This document shows, in pieces, positions 8,465-17,691 of a DNA stretch of 64,000 bases. The stretch's first letter is position 1. Each line of letters opens with the position of its first letter. Source of the stretch: Streptomyces xanthophaeus (GTDB lineage: Bacteria > Actinomycetota > Actinomycetes > Streptomycetales > Streptomycetaceae). The notes beneath the pieces are model-generated. The model was not told the DNA's origin and searched no databases. It was given only the letters and a program-made list of their open reading frames with translations. The DNA lies in contig NZ_JOFT01000008.1 of the NCBI RefSeq assembly GCF_000725805.1, positions 191,767-255,766 of the forward strand, written 5' to 3'. The translations under genes and the position numbers were made by a program.

Positions 8465-8905
8465 GTGTCCGAGACAGAGGACCGGCCCGTACTTGCCGTG
8501 CGTCTGGACAACCTCTTCAAGACGGTTCGTCCCAAGGGCAAGCACTGGACCAACGCCGAGGTGGCGGAGGAACTGAAGCGGGCCAACCCCGAACTCAAGG
8601 TCGGCGGTGTGTACCTGTCCCAACTGCGGACGGGCAAGCGCTCCAACCCTTCACCGGACCTGCTGGCCGCTCTGGCACGCTTCTTCGGCGTGTCCGTCGC
8701 CTACTTCTTCGACGACAAGGTCGCCGAGTCCGTGCTCAGCCAGGTCGCCGCCATCGAGGCGCTGCGCCAGGCGGGGGTGCGCTCCGTGGCGATGCGCGCG
8801 GCCGGTATGAAGAAGGAGAACCTCCAGGCCATCACCGCCATCATGGACCAGTACCGGCAGATGCAGGGGCTCCCGCCGGTCACCGACCCCGCGGACCCGG
8901 AGTGA
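8465..8905 (+). CDS. XRE-family helix-turn-helix regulator
   Basis: 146 residues from GTG 8465, seven bases after AAGGAGG, so preferred to the GTG at 8444. The HTH domain spans about residues 25-80 (NAEVAEELKRANPELKVGGV, then YLSQLRTGKRSNPSPDLLAA and LARFFGVSVAYFF). This is the Streptomyces type found paired with ImmA/IrrE peptidases. The stop overlaps the next start (GTGA), so the two are translated together. It may bind the palindromes upstream and be cleaved or countered by its partner. Confidence 0.9.
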   Translation: MSETEDRPVLAVRLDNLFKTVRPKGKHWTNAEVAEELKRANPELKVGGVYLSQLRTGKRSNPSPDLLAALARFFGVSVAYFFDDKVAESVLSQVAAIEALRQAGVRSVAMRAAGMKKENLQAITAIMDQYRQMQGLPPVTDPADPE

Positions 8906-9471
8906 GGGTCCCCGGCAAGGGGCGATCGGCCGGCCAGGACCGCCGCAGCCAGCTCAAGAGGCTCCGGAAGGACGGCGCACGGCGGATCGCCGAGCTGAAC
9001 CTGCCGGAAGGGGCCGATGTCGCCGAGCTGTGCCGCTACCTCGGTGAGATCCGCGAGCGTCCCATCACGCTGGTCGCCATGCAGATGCCCGCGTCGCAGC
9101 CGTGCGGCATGTGGGTCGCCGCCCGCGACGAGGACCTGATCTTCTACGACGCCAACACGACCAGCGCGCATCAGGAGCACATCATCTTGCACGAGCTGGG
9201 CCACATCATCTGCTGCCATCGCGGGGCCGGCTGGCTGGACGAGGCGAGCGCACGGCACCTCTTCCCCAACCTCGACCCCGACCTCGTCCGCGACATGCTC
9301 CTGCGCGCGACCTACGACGACGTCCAAGAGCAGGAGGCGGAGGTCATCGCCTACCTCCTCTCCCAGCGGCTGGGCGGCGCCGGGGAAGAGCGGAGCCCGT
9401 TTCCGTCCGCACAGGACGCGGCGCCGGGGAAGTCCGACATGCTCAGCCGGATCGAACGCACCCTCTTCTGA
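8902..9471 (+). CDS. ImmA/IrrE-type zinc metallopeptidase
   Basis: 189 residues. The zinc site HELGH is at about residues 97-101, and a downstream acidic helix EQEAEVIAYLLSQR (about 143-156) probably supplies the third ligand. ImmA/IrrE peptidases relieve repression by cleaving or releasing partner XRE regulators. Such genes are often annotated 'toxin' in Streptomyces. It overlaps the XRE gene by 4 bp. It stops 9 bp short of the end of the convergent ketosynthase-oxoamine synthase gene. Confidence 0.88.
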   Translation: MRVPGKGRSAGQDRRSQLKRLRKDGARRIAELNLPEGADVAELCRYLGEIRERPITLVAMQMPASQPCGMWVAARDEDLIFYDANTTSAHQEHIILHELGHIICCHRGAGWLDEASARHLFPNLDPDLVRDMLLRATYDDVQEQEAEVIAYLLSQRLGGAGEERSPFPSAQDAAPGKSDMLSRIERTLF

Positions 9472-9480
9472 CGGGTCCGT

Positions 9481-12400
9481 TCATCCCGCGGCGGCCGCCA
9501 CCTCCTCGGCCAGGACCTCCACGGCCCACCGGATGTCCTCCTCGGCGTGATCACTGGTGACGAAGAAGCGCAGCCTCGCGAGCCCCTCCTCCACGGCCGG
9601 GTGGAAGATCGGATCGGCGATCACCCCCCGGGCGAACAGCCGGTCCGCGACGTGCAGGGTCCGGGCCGAGTCGCCGAGGAGGCACGGCACGATCGGGGTG
9701 TGGGCGCTGGATCCCGTGACCACACCGGCCGAGGCGGCCAGCCCGAGGAAGAGGCCCGCGTTCCGCCGCAGGGTACGCACCCGGTGCGGTTCGGCGACGA
9801 TCAGCTCGGTCGCGGCCAGCGCCGCAGCGGCGTTGGCCGGGCTCAGGCCGACGCTGTAGACGAAGCCGGGCAGCGTGTGCCGCATCCACCGCACCATCCG
9901 GGCGGAGCCGCCGAGGTACCCGCCGCAGCTTGCGAAGGCCTTCGAGAGGGTGCCCATCCACAGGTCCACGTCGCGCCGGTCGGCGCCGAAGAACTCGCCG
10001 ACCCCACGGCCGCTTTCGCCCACGGTGCCGATGCTGTGCGCCTCGTCGACCATCAGCAGGGCGCCGTAACGCTTCTTCAGCTCGATCACCGCCGGCAGGT
10101 CGACCAGGTCGCCGTCCATGCTGTAGGCGCCTTCCACGGCGATCAGCACCCGCCGGAACCGGGTGCGGTTGATGCGCAGCATGTGCTCCAGCTGCCCGGT
10201 GTCGTTGTGGGCGAACGGGCGCCGCGCCGCCCCGGACAGCGCGCAGCCCTGCAGGATGCTGTCGTGGGCGAGCGCGTCGTGCACCACCAGGTCCCCGGGG
10301 CCCACGAGGTGCCCTATCGCGGAGACGTTGGTGGCGTGGCCGCTCACCAGGGCCAGGCAGTCCCCGACGCCGAGGAACTCGGCGAGGGCCCGCTCCAGCC
10401 GTACCGTGAGGTCCCGTTCGCCGGAGAGCACGCGGCTCGCGGACACCGAGGTCCCGTACCGTTCCACGGCTTCCTGCGCGGCCTCGTTGACCGCCGGATG
10501 ACCCGAGAGCCCCAGGTAGTTGTAGCTGCCGAAGGACAGGTAGGAGCGCTCGCCTATCACGGTCCGGTCGCGGATGGTGCCCTGGTGGACCCGGAAGTAC
10601 GGGTAGTCCGCGCCGCTGCGGACGATCGCGTCCAGGCGGTCCTCGAACTGCCGCACCTCCGGGAAGTCGTCGACGCACGCGGTGGCGGCGCCCCGTCCCT
10701 GCCCCGGCCTCGGGGGCCCGGGCGCACCGGGAGCCGGGGCGGGGAGGCTCCGGTCCGGTCCCGCCTGGCGGGGCAGGAGGTCGCGGAGGGCGGGCGTCCG
10801 GTCGAGGTGCGGACCGACCAGCGCGATCAGCCGGTCGATGGTGACGTCCGGCAGGAACAACTCCTCGGCGGTGAAGCCCGGGGCCCGCTTGGCTATGCCG
10901 ACCTCCAGCTCCTGGAGCATCAGGGAATCGAAGCCGAGGTCACTCGTCAGGGCCATGTCCCCGCGCAGGTCGGAGAGGGGGAAGACGCCGGTCCGCGACA
11001 CGGCCTCCAGTACCACGGACGCGGCGGGCGAGCCCCCGGCGCCCGCCGGAACGGGCGCTTCCCTGGCCTGCTCCACTTCGGCCTCCACTTCGGCCTCTGC
11101 GGCCTCGGCAGGGGCCGGCGGTCCGGGGCCGTCCGCCGCTTCCCGGGCCGACGCGTCCACCACCCAGTGGTGGCGCGGAGCGAGCGGGCTCGGCGGCAGG
11201 GTGAGCGGAGGCATCCGCTCCGCCACCGCGGCGACGTCCCGAGCCTGCTCGGCCTCCCCGGTGCGGCCCGCCTCCACGGCCGCGGCCGCGGCCGTCAGCC
11301 GGGCGGCTGCGTCGGCGGGGTCCTGCGCCACCACGGTCAGGCGTTCCGCGAAGGGGGTCCGGCGCGCCAGGGTGGCCGCCACCCCGGCAGGCGGCAGCCC
11401 GTCGGCCTCGATGGCGTGGGCCAGCTCCCGGGCGTACCGGGCCAGTCCGGCCCGGTCCCGGGCGCTGAGGACCAGGAGGTGCGGCTCCCCCTCGGGCGCG
11501 GGCGCCGGGCTGGCGGCCGGGGCCGCGGTGCACTCCTCCACCACCAGGTGGACGCCGGTGCCGCCGAAGCCGAAGGCGCTCACCCCGGCGCGGCGCGGCG
11601 CGCCGGATCCCGGCCACGGGGTCGCCTCCGTGGCGATGGTCAGCCGTGCGGCGTCGAGCCCGGAACGGTCGGCCAGTTCGAAGGCGGGCTGGGGCGGTAT
11701 CACGCCCCGGTGCACGGCCAGGACCGTCTTGATGAGTCCGGCCAGGCCCGCGGCGTTGAGCGAGTGGCCCACCACCGCCTTCACCGCGCCGAGGTAGGCG
11801 GGTGCGGCCCCCTCACCGCGCAGTTCGCGCAGGACGCCGACCTCCACCGGGTCGCCGACCCTGGTCCCGGTGCCGTGCGCCTCCAGGTATCCGACGGAGT
11901 CCGCGGGCAGGTCCGCGTCCCGGTAGGCCCGGCGCAGCGCTCGCAGCTGGCCGGCCGCCTGCGGGTGCATGCCGCCCTGTACGGTCCCGTCGTTGGCCGT
12001 TCCCACGCCGCGGATCACCGCGTAGACCCGGTCGCCGGACTCCAGGGCATCGGCCAGGGGTCGCAGGACCAGGATGCCCGCGCCCTCGCCCAGGACGAAG
12101 CCGTCGGCCTCCGCACCGAACGGCAGGCACCTGCCGCTGCGCGACACGGCGCCGATCCGGCTCAGCCCGACCAGGAGGTCGGGCGCGAGGATCAGCTGGG
12201 CGCCGCCGGCCAGGGCGATGCGGGTCCGGCCGGCGCGCAGGGCATGCACGGCGTTGGCCACGGCCATCAGGCCGCCGGAGCAGGCAGCGTCCAAGGCGTA
12301 GCTCTCGCCGTGCAGGTCGAAGACCGAACTGACGGTGTTGGGGCCCATGTTGAGGAGGAGTCCGGCGACGGAGGTGCCGTGCAGCGCGTCGACCGCGCGG

Positions 12401-12924
12401 ACCGCCGAAGACCAGCGGGGGTCGTCGATCCGCGCCCCGAACTCGCCGCCGGCCAGCTGGCGCATCCGGATCTTCATGGTGCTGAGCTCGCGGTAGCCGC
12501 TCTCGGTGAGCGAGGTGATGACGGAGGTCTCCTCGCGGTCGAAGCCCTCCGCCTCCCATCCGGCGTCCTGGATGGCCTCGCGGGCGAGGTCGATCAGCAG
12601 CCGGTGCTGCGGGTCCATCGACCTGGCCCGGCGCGGCGGGATGCCGTAGTGCGCCGCGTCGAAGTGGCCCACGTCCGGCAGCAGCGCCATGGTGTCCGTG
12701 GCGGTCGAGGACGCGTCGCGGAAGTCGTCGCTGAGGAAGGCGGCACTGCGCCAGCGCGAGTCCGGGACGGTGGAGAACTGTGCTCGGGGAGCCGTGAGCA
12801 GTTGCCAGTACTGGTTCACGTTCCGCGCCCCCGGAAACCGGCAGGCCATGCCGACGACGGCGACGTCGTCCCGCCGGACTCCCGCTGAACCCACGGTGCC
12901 GTCCTTCGCTGTCACAGGTGTCAT
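9481..12924 (-). CDS. Ketosynthase - acyl carrier - alpha-oxoamine synthase fusion (AT-less)
   Basis: 1147 residues. Ketosynthase about 19-465: active Cys about 215 in LDAACSGGLMAV, His about 350 in YLEAHGTGT, His about 387 in VVGHSLNAAG. A post-KS linker follows, ending LPPSPLAPRHHWV, with no acyltransferase inserted. After an acidic linker comes an acyl carrier domain with pantetheine Ser about 667 (SDLGFDSLML). From about 750 to the end is a PLP alpha-oxoamine synthase of the BioF/serine-palmitoyltransferase fold, with FAHND, VDEAHSIGTVGESGRGVG and Schiff-base Lys about 995 in TLSKA. Expected chemistry: the PLP domain condenses a carrier-bound acyl or beta-keto chain with an amino acid, releasing an amino ketone. 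There are no KR, DH, ER or TE domains. ATG 12924 overlaps the upstream stop (ATGA); a GTG at 12951 is possible. Confidence 0.9.
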   Translation of the reverse strand: MTPVTAKDGTVGSAGVRRDDVAVVGMACRFPGARNVNQYWQLLTAPRAQFSTVPDSRWRSAAFLSDDFRDASSTATDTMALLPDVGHFDAAHYGIPPRRARSMDPQHRLLIDLAREAIQDAGWEAEGFDREETSVITSLTESGYRELSTMKIRMRQLAGGEFGARIDDPRWSSAVRAVDALHGTSVAGLLLNMGPNTVSSVFDLHGESYALDAACSGGLMAVANAVHALRAGRTRIALAGGAQLILAPDLLVGLSRIGAVSRSGRCLPFGAEADGFVLGEGAGILVLRPLADALESGDRVYAVIRGVGTANDGTVQGGMHPQAAGQLRALRRAYRDADLPADSVGYLEAHGTGTRVGDPVEVGVLRELRGEGAAPAYLGAVKAVVGHSLNAAGLAGLIKTVLAVHRGVIPPQPAFELADRSGLDAARLTIATEATPWPGSGAPRRAGVSAFGFGGTGVHLVVEECTAAPAASPAPAPEGEPHLLVLSARDRAGLARYARELAHAIEADGLPPAGVAATLARRTPFAERLTVVAQDPADAAARLTAAAAAVEAGRTGEAEQARDVAAVAERMPPLTLPPSPLAPRHHWVVDASAREAADGPGPPAPAEAAEAEVEAEVEQAREAPVPAGAGGSPAASVVLEAVSRTGVFPLSDLRGDMALTSDLGFDSLMLQELEVGIAKRAPGFTAEELFLPDVTIDRLIALVGPHLDRTPALRDLLPRQAGPDRSLPAPAPGAPGPPRPGQGRGAATACVDDFPEVRQFEDRLDAIVRSGADYPYFRVHQGTIRDRTVIGERSYLSFGSYNYLGLSGHPAVNEAAQEAVERYGTSVSASRVLSGERDLTVRLERALAEFLGVGDCLALVSGHATNVSAIGHLVGPGDLVVHDALAHDSILQGCALSGAARRPFAHNDTGQLEHMLRINRTRFRRVLIAVEGAYSMDGDLVDLPAVIELKKRYGALLMVDEAHSIGTVGESGRGVGEFFGADRRDVDLWMGTLSKAFASCGGYLGGSARMVRWMRHTLPGFVYSVGLSPANAAAALAATELIVAEPHRVRTLRRNAGLFLGLAASAGVVTGSSAHTPIVPCLLGDSARTLHVADRLFARGVIADPIFHPAVEEGLARLRFFVTSDHAEEDIRWAVEVLAEEVAAAAG

Positions 12925-13862
12925 CCAGTGGTGGTCAGTCGCTCCCGCCACCAGTCCACCGTCTCCTTGACCTGTTCGTCGACGGGGGTGGCGCGGACCG
13001 CGAACGCGGTTTCGTAGGCGCTGGAATCGGCCACGAACGGCCGGTCGAACTGGTAGCGGATCTCCTTCAGTTCCCGGAGCAGCGGCGAGAACAGCGATGC
13101 CACGCCGAAGACGGCCGGAGGCAGCCCGCGCACGGCTACCGGCCCGGTTCCCGCCTGGGCTGCCATGCGGTCGACCATCTGGCGGACGGACAGCGGGGGT
13201 TCATTGGGGACGTGCCAGGCCCGTCCCCAGGCCCGTTCCTCGCCCGCGACCGTGGCCAGGGCGCTGGCCACGTCGGGCAGGTAGCTCCAGCTGTGCGGGG
13301 CGTCCGGGTCGCCGAGCGTGGAGACGGGCTTGCCGCGCAGCAGGCGCGGCAGGACCCGTCCGGCCAGGTGCCCGCCGTCGGTCACCCCGGGACCGAAGAA
13401 GTCCGAGGCGCGCACCTCGACGGCCTTGATGCGGCCCTGGTCGTGGAGGGTGCGCGCCTCTTCCCACAGCCGGGCGCGCACCCGGCCCTTGGGGCCGGTG
13501 GCGGCGAGCGGAAGCTCCTCGGTCATCAGCCCGTCCACGGGGCCGTAGCCGTAGAGGTTGCCCAGCATGACCAGGACGGCGCCGGTCGCCTCGGCCGCCG
13601 CGCAGGCCGAGGCGGCCAGCGGTGGCCATGCGCTCACCCAGCGGGGGTAGGGCGGCGCGGCGCAGCCGTAGAGCGCTGCGGCGCCCCGCACGGCCTCGGT
13701 CAGTGCGTTGCTGTCCGTCGCGTCCAGGGCGACATGCTCGATCCCGGGCTCCGGCCTGCGGGCCGATCTGGTCACGACGCGTACGGAGTGCCCTTCCCCG
13801 GCCAGCAGTCGAGCGGTGGCCGCACCAGCGGGCCCGAACCCCATCACCACATGAAGACTCAC
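12921..13862 (-). CDS. NAD(P)-dependent epimerase/dehydratase-like (extended SDR) protein
   Basis: 313 residues, Rossmann start MSLHVVMGFGPAGAATARLL, then LGNLYGYG, EVRASDFFGPGV and SYLPDVASAL, all typical of the extended SDR / epimerase family. The first gene of a two-gene unit: its TGA overlaps the ATG of the ketosynthase-oxoamine synthase gene. By analogy with bacterial sphingolipid synthesis, where an oxoamine synthase works with an epimerase-like reductase (CerR), I infer it reduces the keto product to an amino alcohol. That is inference, since the usual Tyr-x-x-x-Lys motif is not obvious. GTG 13862. Confidence 0.8.
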   Translation of the reverse strand: MSLHVVMGFGPAGAATARLLAGEGHSVRVVTRSARRPEPGIEHVALDATDSNALTEAVRGAAALYGCAAPPYPRWVSAWPPLAASACAAAEATGAVLVMLGNLYGYGPVDGLMTEELPLAATGPKGRVRARLWEEARTLHDQGRIKAVEVRASDFFGPGVTDGGHLAGRVLPRLLRGKPVSTLGDPDAPHSWSYLPDVASALATVAGEERAWGRAWHVPNEPPLSVRQMVDRMAAQAGTGPVAVRGLPPAVFGVASLFSPLLRELKEIRYQFDRPFVADSSAYETAFAVRATPVDEQVKETVDWWRERLTTTG

Positions 13863-14037
13863 GGGTGAACCCTACGGGAGGCGGGGCTCGAACGGCGGGT
13901 CCCGGGGACCCGACCGCGCGGAGCCGGACAGGGACCAACTCCTTATCGGCCAAAGGCGTTTGTCCACCCCCATACGGGGGAGACGGCACCCTCGCCCGGG
14001 GGATCCGCGGGCGCCTCGTGCGGGGTTTCCTGGAAGC

Positions 14038-15381
14038 ATGAAGAACTCACTGAAGCGCCTGCTCGCCCTGGCAGCGGTCGCGGCCCTGACCGCTGCCGTG
14101 CCCGCCCCTTCGGCCCTGGCCCAGCCGCTGCCGGGCGACGGCATCCGGGCCCGTATCGAGGCCGTTCCCGGGATGCGCCTGCTCGGCGAGCGGCCGGCCC
14201 CGCCGGGGCAGGTCGTCCTCGACCTCGCCTACCGTCAGCCCGACGACCACCGGCATCCGGAGCGGGGTTCCTTCGAGCAGAGGCTGACGCTGGTCCACAA
14301 GTCCGCCGAGCGGCCCATGGTGCTCCATTCCAGTGGGTACGACCTGGGTTCCTCCCCGGAGCGGCCGTCCGAACCGGCGAAGCTGCTGGACGCCAACCAG
14401 ATCACCACCGAGCAGCGCTTCTTCGGCACGTCCCGGCCCGGTGGCCCCGACTGGTCCACCCTCACCATCTGGCAGGCGGCGAGCGACCACCACCGTCTCG
14501 TCGCCGCCCTGAAGAAGGTGTACCGCGGCGCCTGGATCTCCACCGGGGGCAGCAAGGGCGGGATGACCGCGGTCTACCACCGCCGGTTCTATCCCGGGGA
14601 CGTGGCCGGTACGGTCGCGTATTCGGCCCCGAACAACACGGACGACGGGGACGACAGCGCCTACGACGCCCGCATCGAGCTGGTCGGTACGCCCGAGTGC
14701 CGTGCCGCGGTGAAGTCGGTGCAGCGCGAGGCGCTGGTGCGGCGCTCGGCGATGACGGAGCGGTACGGGCGGTGGGCCGAGGAGGAGCAGCGCACCTTCC
14801 GGACCCTCGGCAGCGCCGACCGTGCCTTCGAACTCGCCGTGCTGAGGCTCCCGATGATGTTCTGGATGCACCAGCCCTCCGGAGGCTGCGGCTCCGTGCC
14901 CGGCGCCGCCGCCACGGACGACGAGTTGTACGCCTGGGTCTCCCAGGTCACTCAGTTCCCCGTCTACACCGACCAGACGCTCGACGCCTACACCCCGTAC
15001 TTCTACCAATTGGGCACCCAGCTCGGGTACGCCCAGTTCGCGGCGCCCCATCTCGACGGGCTGCTGCGTCATCCGGGCGTCCAGGAGGTCCGGTCGTACG
15101 TGCCGAAGGACATCCCCTTGCGGTTCCAGGCCGGGGCCATGGCGGACATCGACCGCTGGGTGCGCCGCGACGGACGCTCGCTGATGTTCGTCAACGGTGA
15201 GAACGACGTGGCGGTCGCCGAACCCTTCCGTCTCGGCGCCGGCACGCGGGACTCCTACCGCTTCGAGGTGCCCGACGCCAACCACCACATATCCCTCACC
15301 GGCCTGCCTCCTGGCGATGCCGAGAAGGCCCTGGCCACGCTTCGGCGCTGGGCCGGCCGGACACCGCCCGCCGGAGGCTGA
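14038..15381 (+). CDS. Secreted tripeptidyl aminopeptidase, PS-10 type (S37/S28-like serine peptidase)
   Basis: 447 residues from ATG 14038. Sec signal MKNSLKRLLALAAVAALTAA with cleavage after about PSALA. Nucleophile Ser about 172 in WISTGGSKGGMTAVYHRRFY. A late segment FVNGENDVAVAEP and the NHHISLTGLP region probably supply the acid and His. The segments match the Streptomyces PS-10 mycelial tripeptidyl aminopeptidase, which removes tripeptides from secreted protein N-termini. The length is near the family norm. An in-frame extension to 13960 precedes the signal peptide and is not used. It is divergent from the biosynthetic pair. Confidence 0.88.
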   Translation: MKNSLKRLLALAAVAALTAAVPAPSALAQPLPGDGIRARIEAVPGMRLLGERPAPPGQVVLDLAYRQPDDHRHPERGSFEQRLTLVHKSAERPMVLHSSGYDLGSSPERPSEPAKLLDANQITTEQRFFGTSRPGGPDWSTLTIWQAASDHHRLVAALKKVYRGAWISTGGSKGGMTAVYHRRFYPGDVAGTVAYSAPNNTDDGDDSAYDARIELVGTPECRAAVKSVQREALVRRSAMTERYGRWAEEEQRTFRTLGSADRAFELAVLRLPMMFWMHQPSGGCGSVPGAAATDDELYAWVSQVTQFPVYTDQTLDAYTPYFYQLGTQLGYAQFAAPHLDGLLRHPGVQEVRSYVPKDIPLRFQAGAMADIDRWVRRDGRSLMFVNGENDVAVAEPFRLGAGTRDSYRFEVPDANHHISLTGLPPGDAEKALATLRRWAGRTPPAGG

Positions 15382-15438
15382 GGGGCAGCGGCTGGCAGAC
15401 TCTCCGGGTTGCGCCGCACTCGGGGAGGGAGCAGGACG

Positions 15439-16626
15439 ATGCTGTGGGGGAGAGCCGTCGGATACGCCGCGGCGTGGACGGGAGCGGTCCTGCTGGTGCT
15501 GTGCCCGCCCTCGGGCGGGGCGCCCGTCCACGCCCTCGACGGCCACGGGTTGGGGCCGGCCGTGCACCGGGCGGAGGAGCCCGGGGTGCCGCGGTTCCGG
15601 CTGCGCGCGCACGAGAACGTCATGGACCTGCCTGCCTCCGGCCGGGGCACCCCCGCCCCGGTCACCCCCGGCTTCGTGTACACCGGGACGACTGCGCCGG
15701 GGGACGTCTGGCTCTCGATGTCGGTGGCGGACCACCACGTGGGCGAATACCAGTCGCCGACGCTTCCGGCGCAGTTCGCCAACTGCTTCTACGCGAGCGA
15801 CGGGAACGGCGCGTACTGCAGGTTCCCCGGGCCTCTGGTGGCGGGGCAGGGGTACGAGACCGACGTGCCGTTCCAAGCAGTCAACGGGGAGTGCTGCCGG
15901 GTCAGGGGCGCGTACAGGTACGTGCTGTGGGTGGACGGGAGCCCGGGCTACCCGGGGGAATCCGCGCTGCAGGGCATGCGGAAGGGTTCCGGACCGGCTC
16001 TCGGCCTGCGGGCGGTCGACGCGGCCACCCTGTCGGGTGGATCCGAGGCGACGATGGAGTACCAGACGCAGGACCCGGCGGTGCATCCCGGCTGGCTGGT
16101 CCCCGTCCGTTCCCTCGTCCTGCGGGGCGAGGCCGGCGGGTACGTGGAGCTGGAGATCCCGTTCGGTGTCGCTTCGGAGGGTTTCCCCTCTGCGCCCCCG
16201 ACCGTGCGGGTCGAGCTGCCGGAAGGGACCTCGCCGGCCCCGAGGAAGGTCGGGGAACACCCCTCGGAGGAGACCTATTGCGGTACCGCGAAACCCTCCG
16301 CCCGCACCGTGGTCTGCCACAAGGGCGGCGACCGGGTCATCCTGCGGCTGCGCATCGACCGGAAGGCCGAGGATGCGCGCGGCAGCATCTCGGTGGCCGT
16401 CCCGCCGGGCGACACCGACCCCGCCGACAACGTGCGGCCGATCGAGCTCCAGGTCACCGGCGCCGCCGGGCCGGCCCTCCCCCGGCCCGGCGAACCGGGC
16501 CGGCCCTGGGCGGGAGCGCTCGCGGCCGTCGCCTGCGCCGCGTCGGCTGCTGTTCTGCTCCTGGTGGCGCGCCGCCGGTCCGCCCGCCGCCGCTCGGCCC
16601 GGCGCGGGGCGGCGCCGCGCCCGTAG
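15439..16626 (+). CDS. Secreted, C-terminally membrane-anchored hypothetical protein
   Basis: 395 residues from ATG 15439 with GGGAG upstream. Signal-like N-terminus (GYAAAWTGAVLLVLCPP), a long extracellular region with paired cysteines (FANCFYAS, GAYCRF, NGECCRV) and beta-rich repeats, then a C-terminal membrane helix (AGALAAVACAASAAVLLLVA) followed by a strongly Arg-rich tail as stop-transfer. Architecture and composition are those of actinobacterial surface proteins without a sortase motif. It lies 57 bp after the peptidase gene, so the two could be cotranscribed. Function unknown. Confidence 0.75.
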   Translation: MLWGRAVGYAAAWTGAVLLVLCPPSGGAPVHALDGHGLGPAVHRAEEPGVPRFRLRAHENVMDLPASGRGTPAPVTPGFVYTGTTAPGDVWLSMSVADHHVGEYQSPTLPAQFANCFYASDGNGAYCRFPGPLVAGQGYETDVPFQAVNGECCRVRGAYRYVLWVDGSPGYPGESALQGMRKGSGPALGLRAVDAATLSGGSEATMEYQTQDPAVHPGWLVPVRSLVLRGEAGGYVELEIPFGVASEGFPSAPPTVRVELPEGTSPAPRKVGEHPSEETYCGTAKPSARTVVCHKGGDRVILRLRIDRKAEDARGSISVAVPPGDTDPADNVRPIELQVTGAAGPALPRPGEPGRPWAGALAAVACAASAAVLLLVARRRSARRRSARRGAAPRP

Positions 16627-16704
16627 AAAAAGGGGTGGTCCAGCCGCAGGTCCGGGGCTAGTTTCGCGGGTGAACCGCCTGACTCGCCCCGCGAAGGACT
16701 GCCT

Positions 16705-17637
16705 GTGACGTCGATCCGTACCGCACTCCCCCACGAACTGCCCGCACTGCTGGAACATCCTGGTGACACCGAGCGCAACGCGGCGACCCGCGCGTACCTG
16801 GAGCAGTTGCTCGCGGTGAAGTGCACCCGTCCCGAATGGTGCCTGGTCGCCGAGGACGGGCAGGGTCAGCTGGTGGGCAGCGTGGTGCTGTGGACCCTGC
16901 CCGGGCAGGAAGTCCCTTACGCCCTGGTCCTGTTCGAGGCCCCGGCCGACTCGGCCGAGACCGGTGCCGCGCTGCTCAACGCCGCGGCGGCGAAGGCGCG
17001 CGAGTTCGGCGCGCAGGAGCTGGAGCACGTCGTCGACTCGCCCGCACAGGCACCGCAGTTCCAGCGCGGACCGGAGCGGCGGGCGGAGCTGCTGCGGGGT
17101 TCCGGTTTCGGGGTGATGCGCGACGGGCGCCGCTTCCGCCTGCGGGCCCAGGGCGAACTGCCGCCCGACGACGCCCGGCTGCAGTTCCGCAGTCTCGCCG
17201 ACCTGGGTCCCGGTCCGTTCGTCGGCCTCCTGGAAGACCTGCTCGCCGAGACCGCGGACGCCCGGCTGGCCGCGGATGTCCGGCAGTACGGGCTCCGGGG
17301 CGCGGCCGAGCGGCTCTTCGAGGAGACGGCCGAGCTGCGCCACGAGCCGCACTGGTGGGAGATCGGCTACGACCCGGACGGCACCCCGGCGGTGATCAGC
17401 CTGCCCGCGGAGAACCCGAGCGTGGCGGTGATCGGCTTCGTCGGCGTGGCGCCGGCCCACCGGGGCAAGGGGTACGCCGCCTCGGCCGTGCTCCGCGGCA
17501 CGCGGATCCTCCTGGCGCAGGGCGCCGACGAGATCCGCGGGGACTGCGACGCGGCCAACACGGCGATGGCGAAGGCGTTCACGAGGGCCGGTTACGAGAA
17601 CTTCGCCGACCGGCTGGAGTTCGGCCGCGCCCTGTGA
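16705..17637 (+). CDS. GNAT-family N-acetyltransferase, two-domain
   Basis: 310 residues. The C-terminal GNAT domain carries the acetyl-CoA loop VAPAHRGKGYAASAVL and the motif B segment ANTAMAKAFTRAGYENF. The N-terminal half resembles a second, degenerate GNAT fold (EDGQGQLVGSVVLWTLPGQ; RRAELLRGSGF). Tandem GNAT proteins of this kind acetylate small amines or peptides. The acceptor is unknown. GTG 16705 with GAAGGA upstream. Confidence 0.88.
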   Translation: MTSIRTALPHELPALLEHPGDTERNAATRAYLEQLLAVKCTRPEWCLVAEDGQGQLVGSVVLWTLPGQEVPYALVLFEAPADSAETGAALLNAAAAKAREFGAQELEHVVDSPAQAPQFQRGPERRAELLRGSGFGVMRDGRRFRLRAQGELPPDDARLQFRSLADLGPGPFVGLLEDLLAETADARLAADVRQYGLRGAAERLFEETAELRHEPHWWEIGYDPDGTPAVISLPAENPSVAVIGFVGVAPAHRGKGYAASAVLRGTRILLAQGADEIRGDCDAANTAMAKAFTRAGYENFADRLEFGRAL

Positions 17638-17691
17638 CGTACGGCCGGGCCTGATGGAGCGGCCGCCGACGGGCCGTCGTAGGCTCCGGCC

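Noticed and set aside
9547..12888. Very long open frame (1113 codons) on the plus strand opposite the KS-oxoamine synthase gene
   Set aside because: Antisense shadow produced by GC-rich third positions; its translation is Gly/Arg/Val/His-rich with no family sequence, while the minus frame has complete catalytic motifs.
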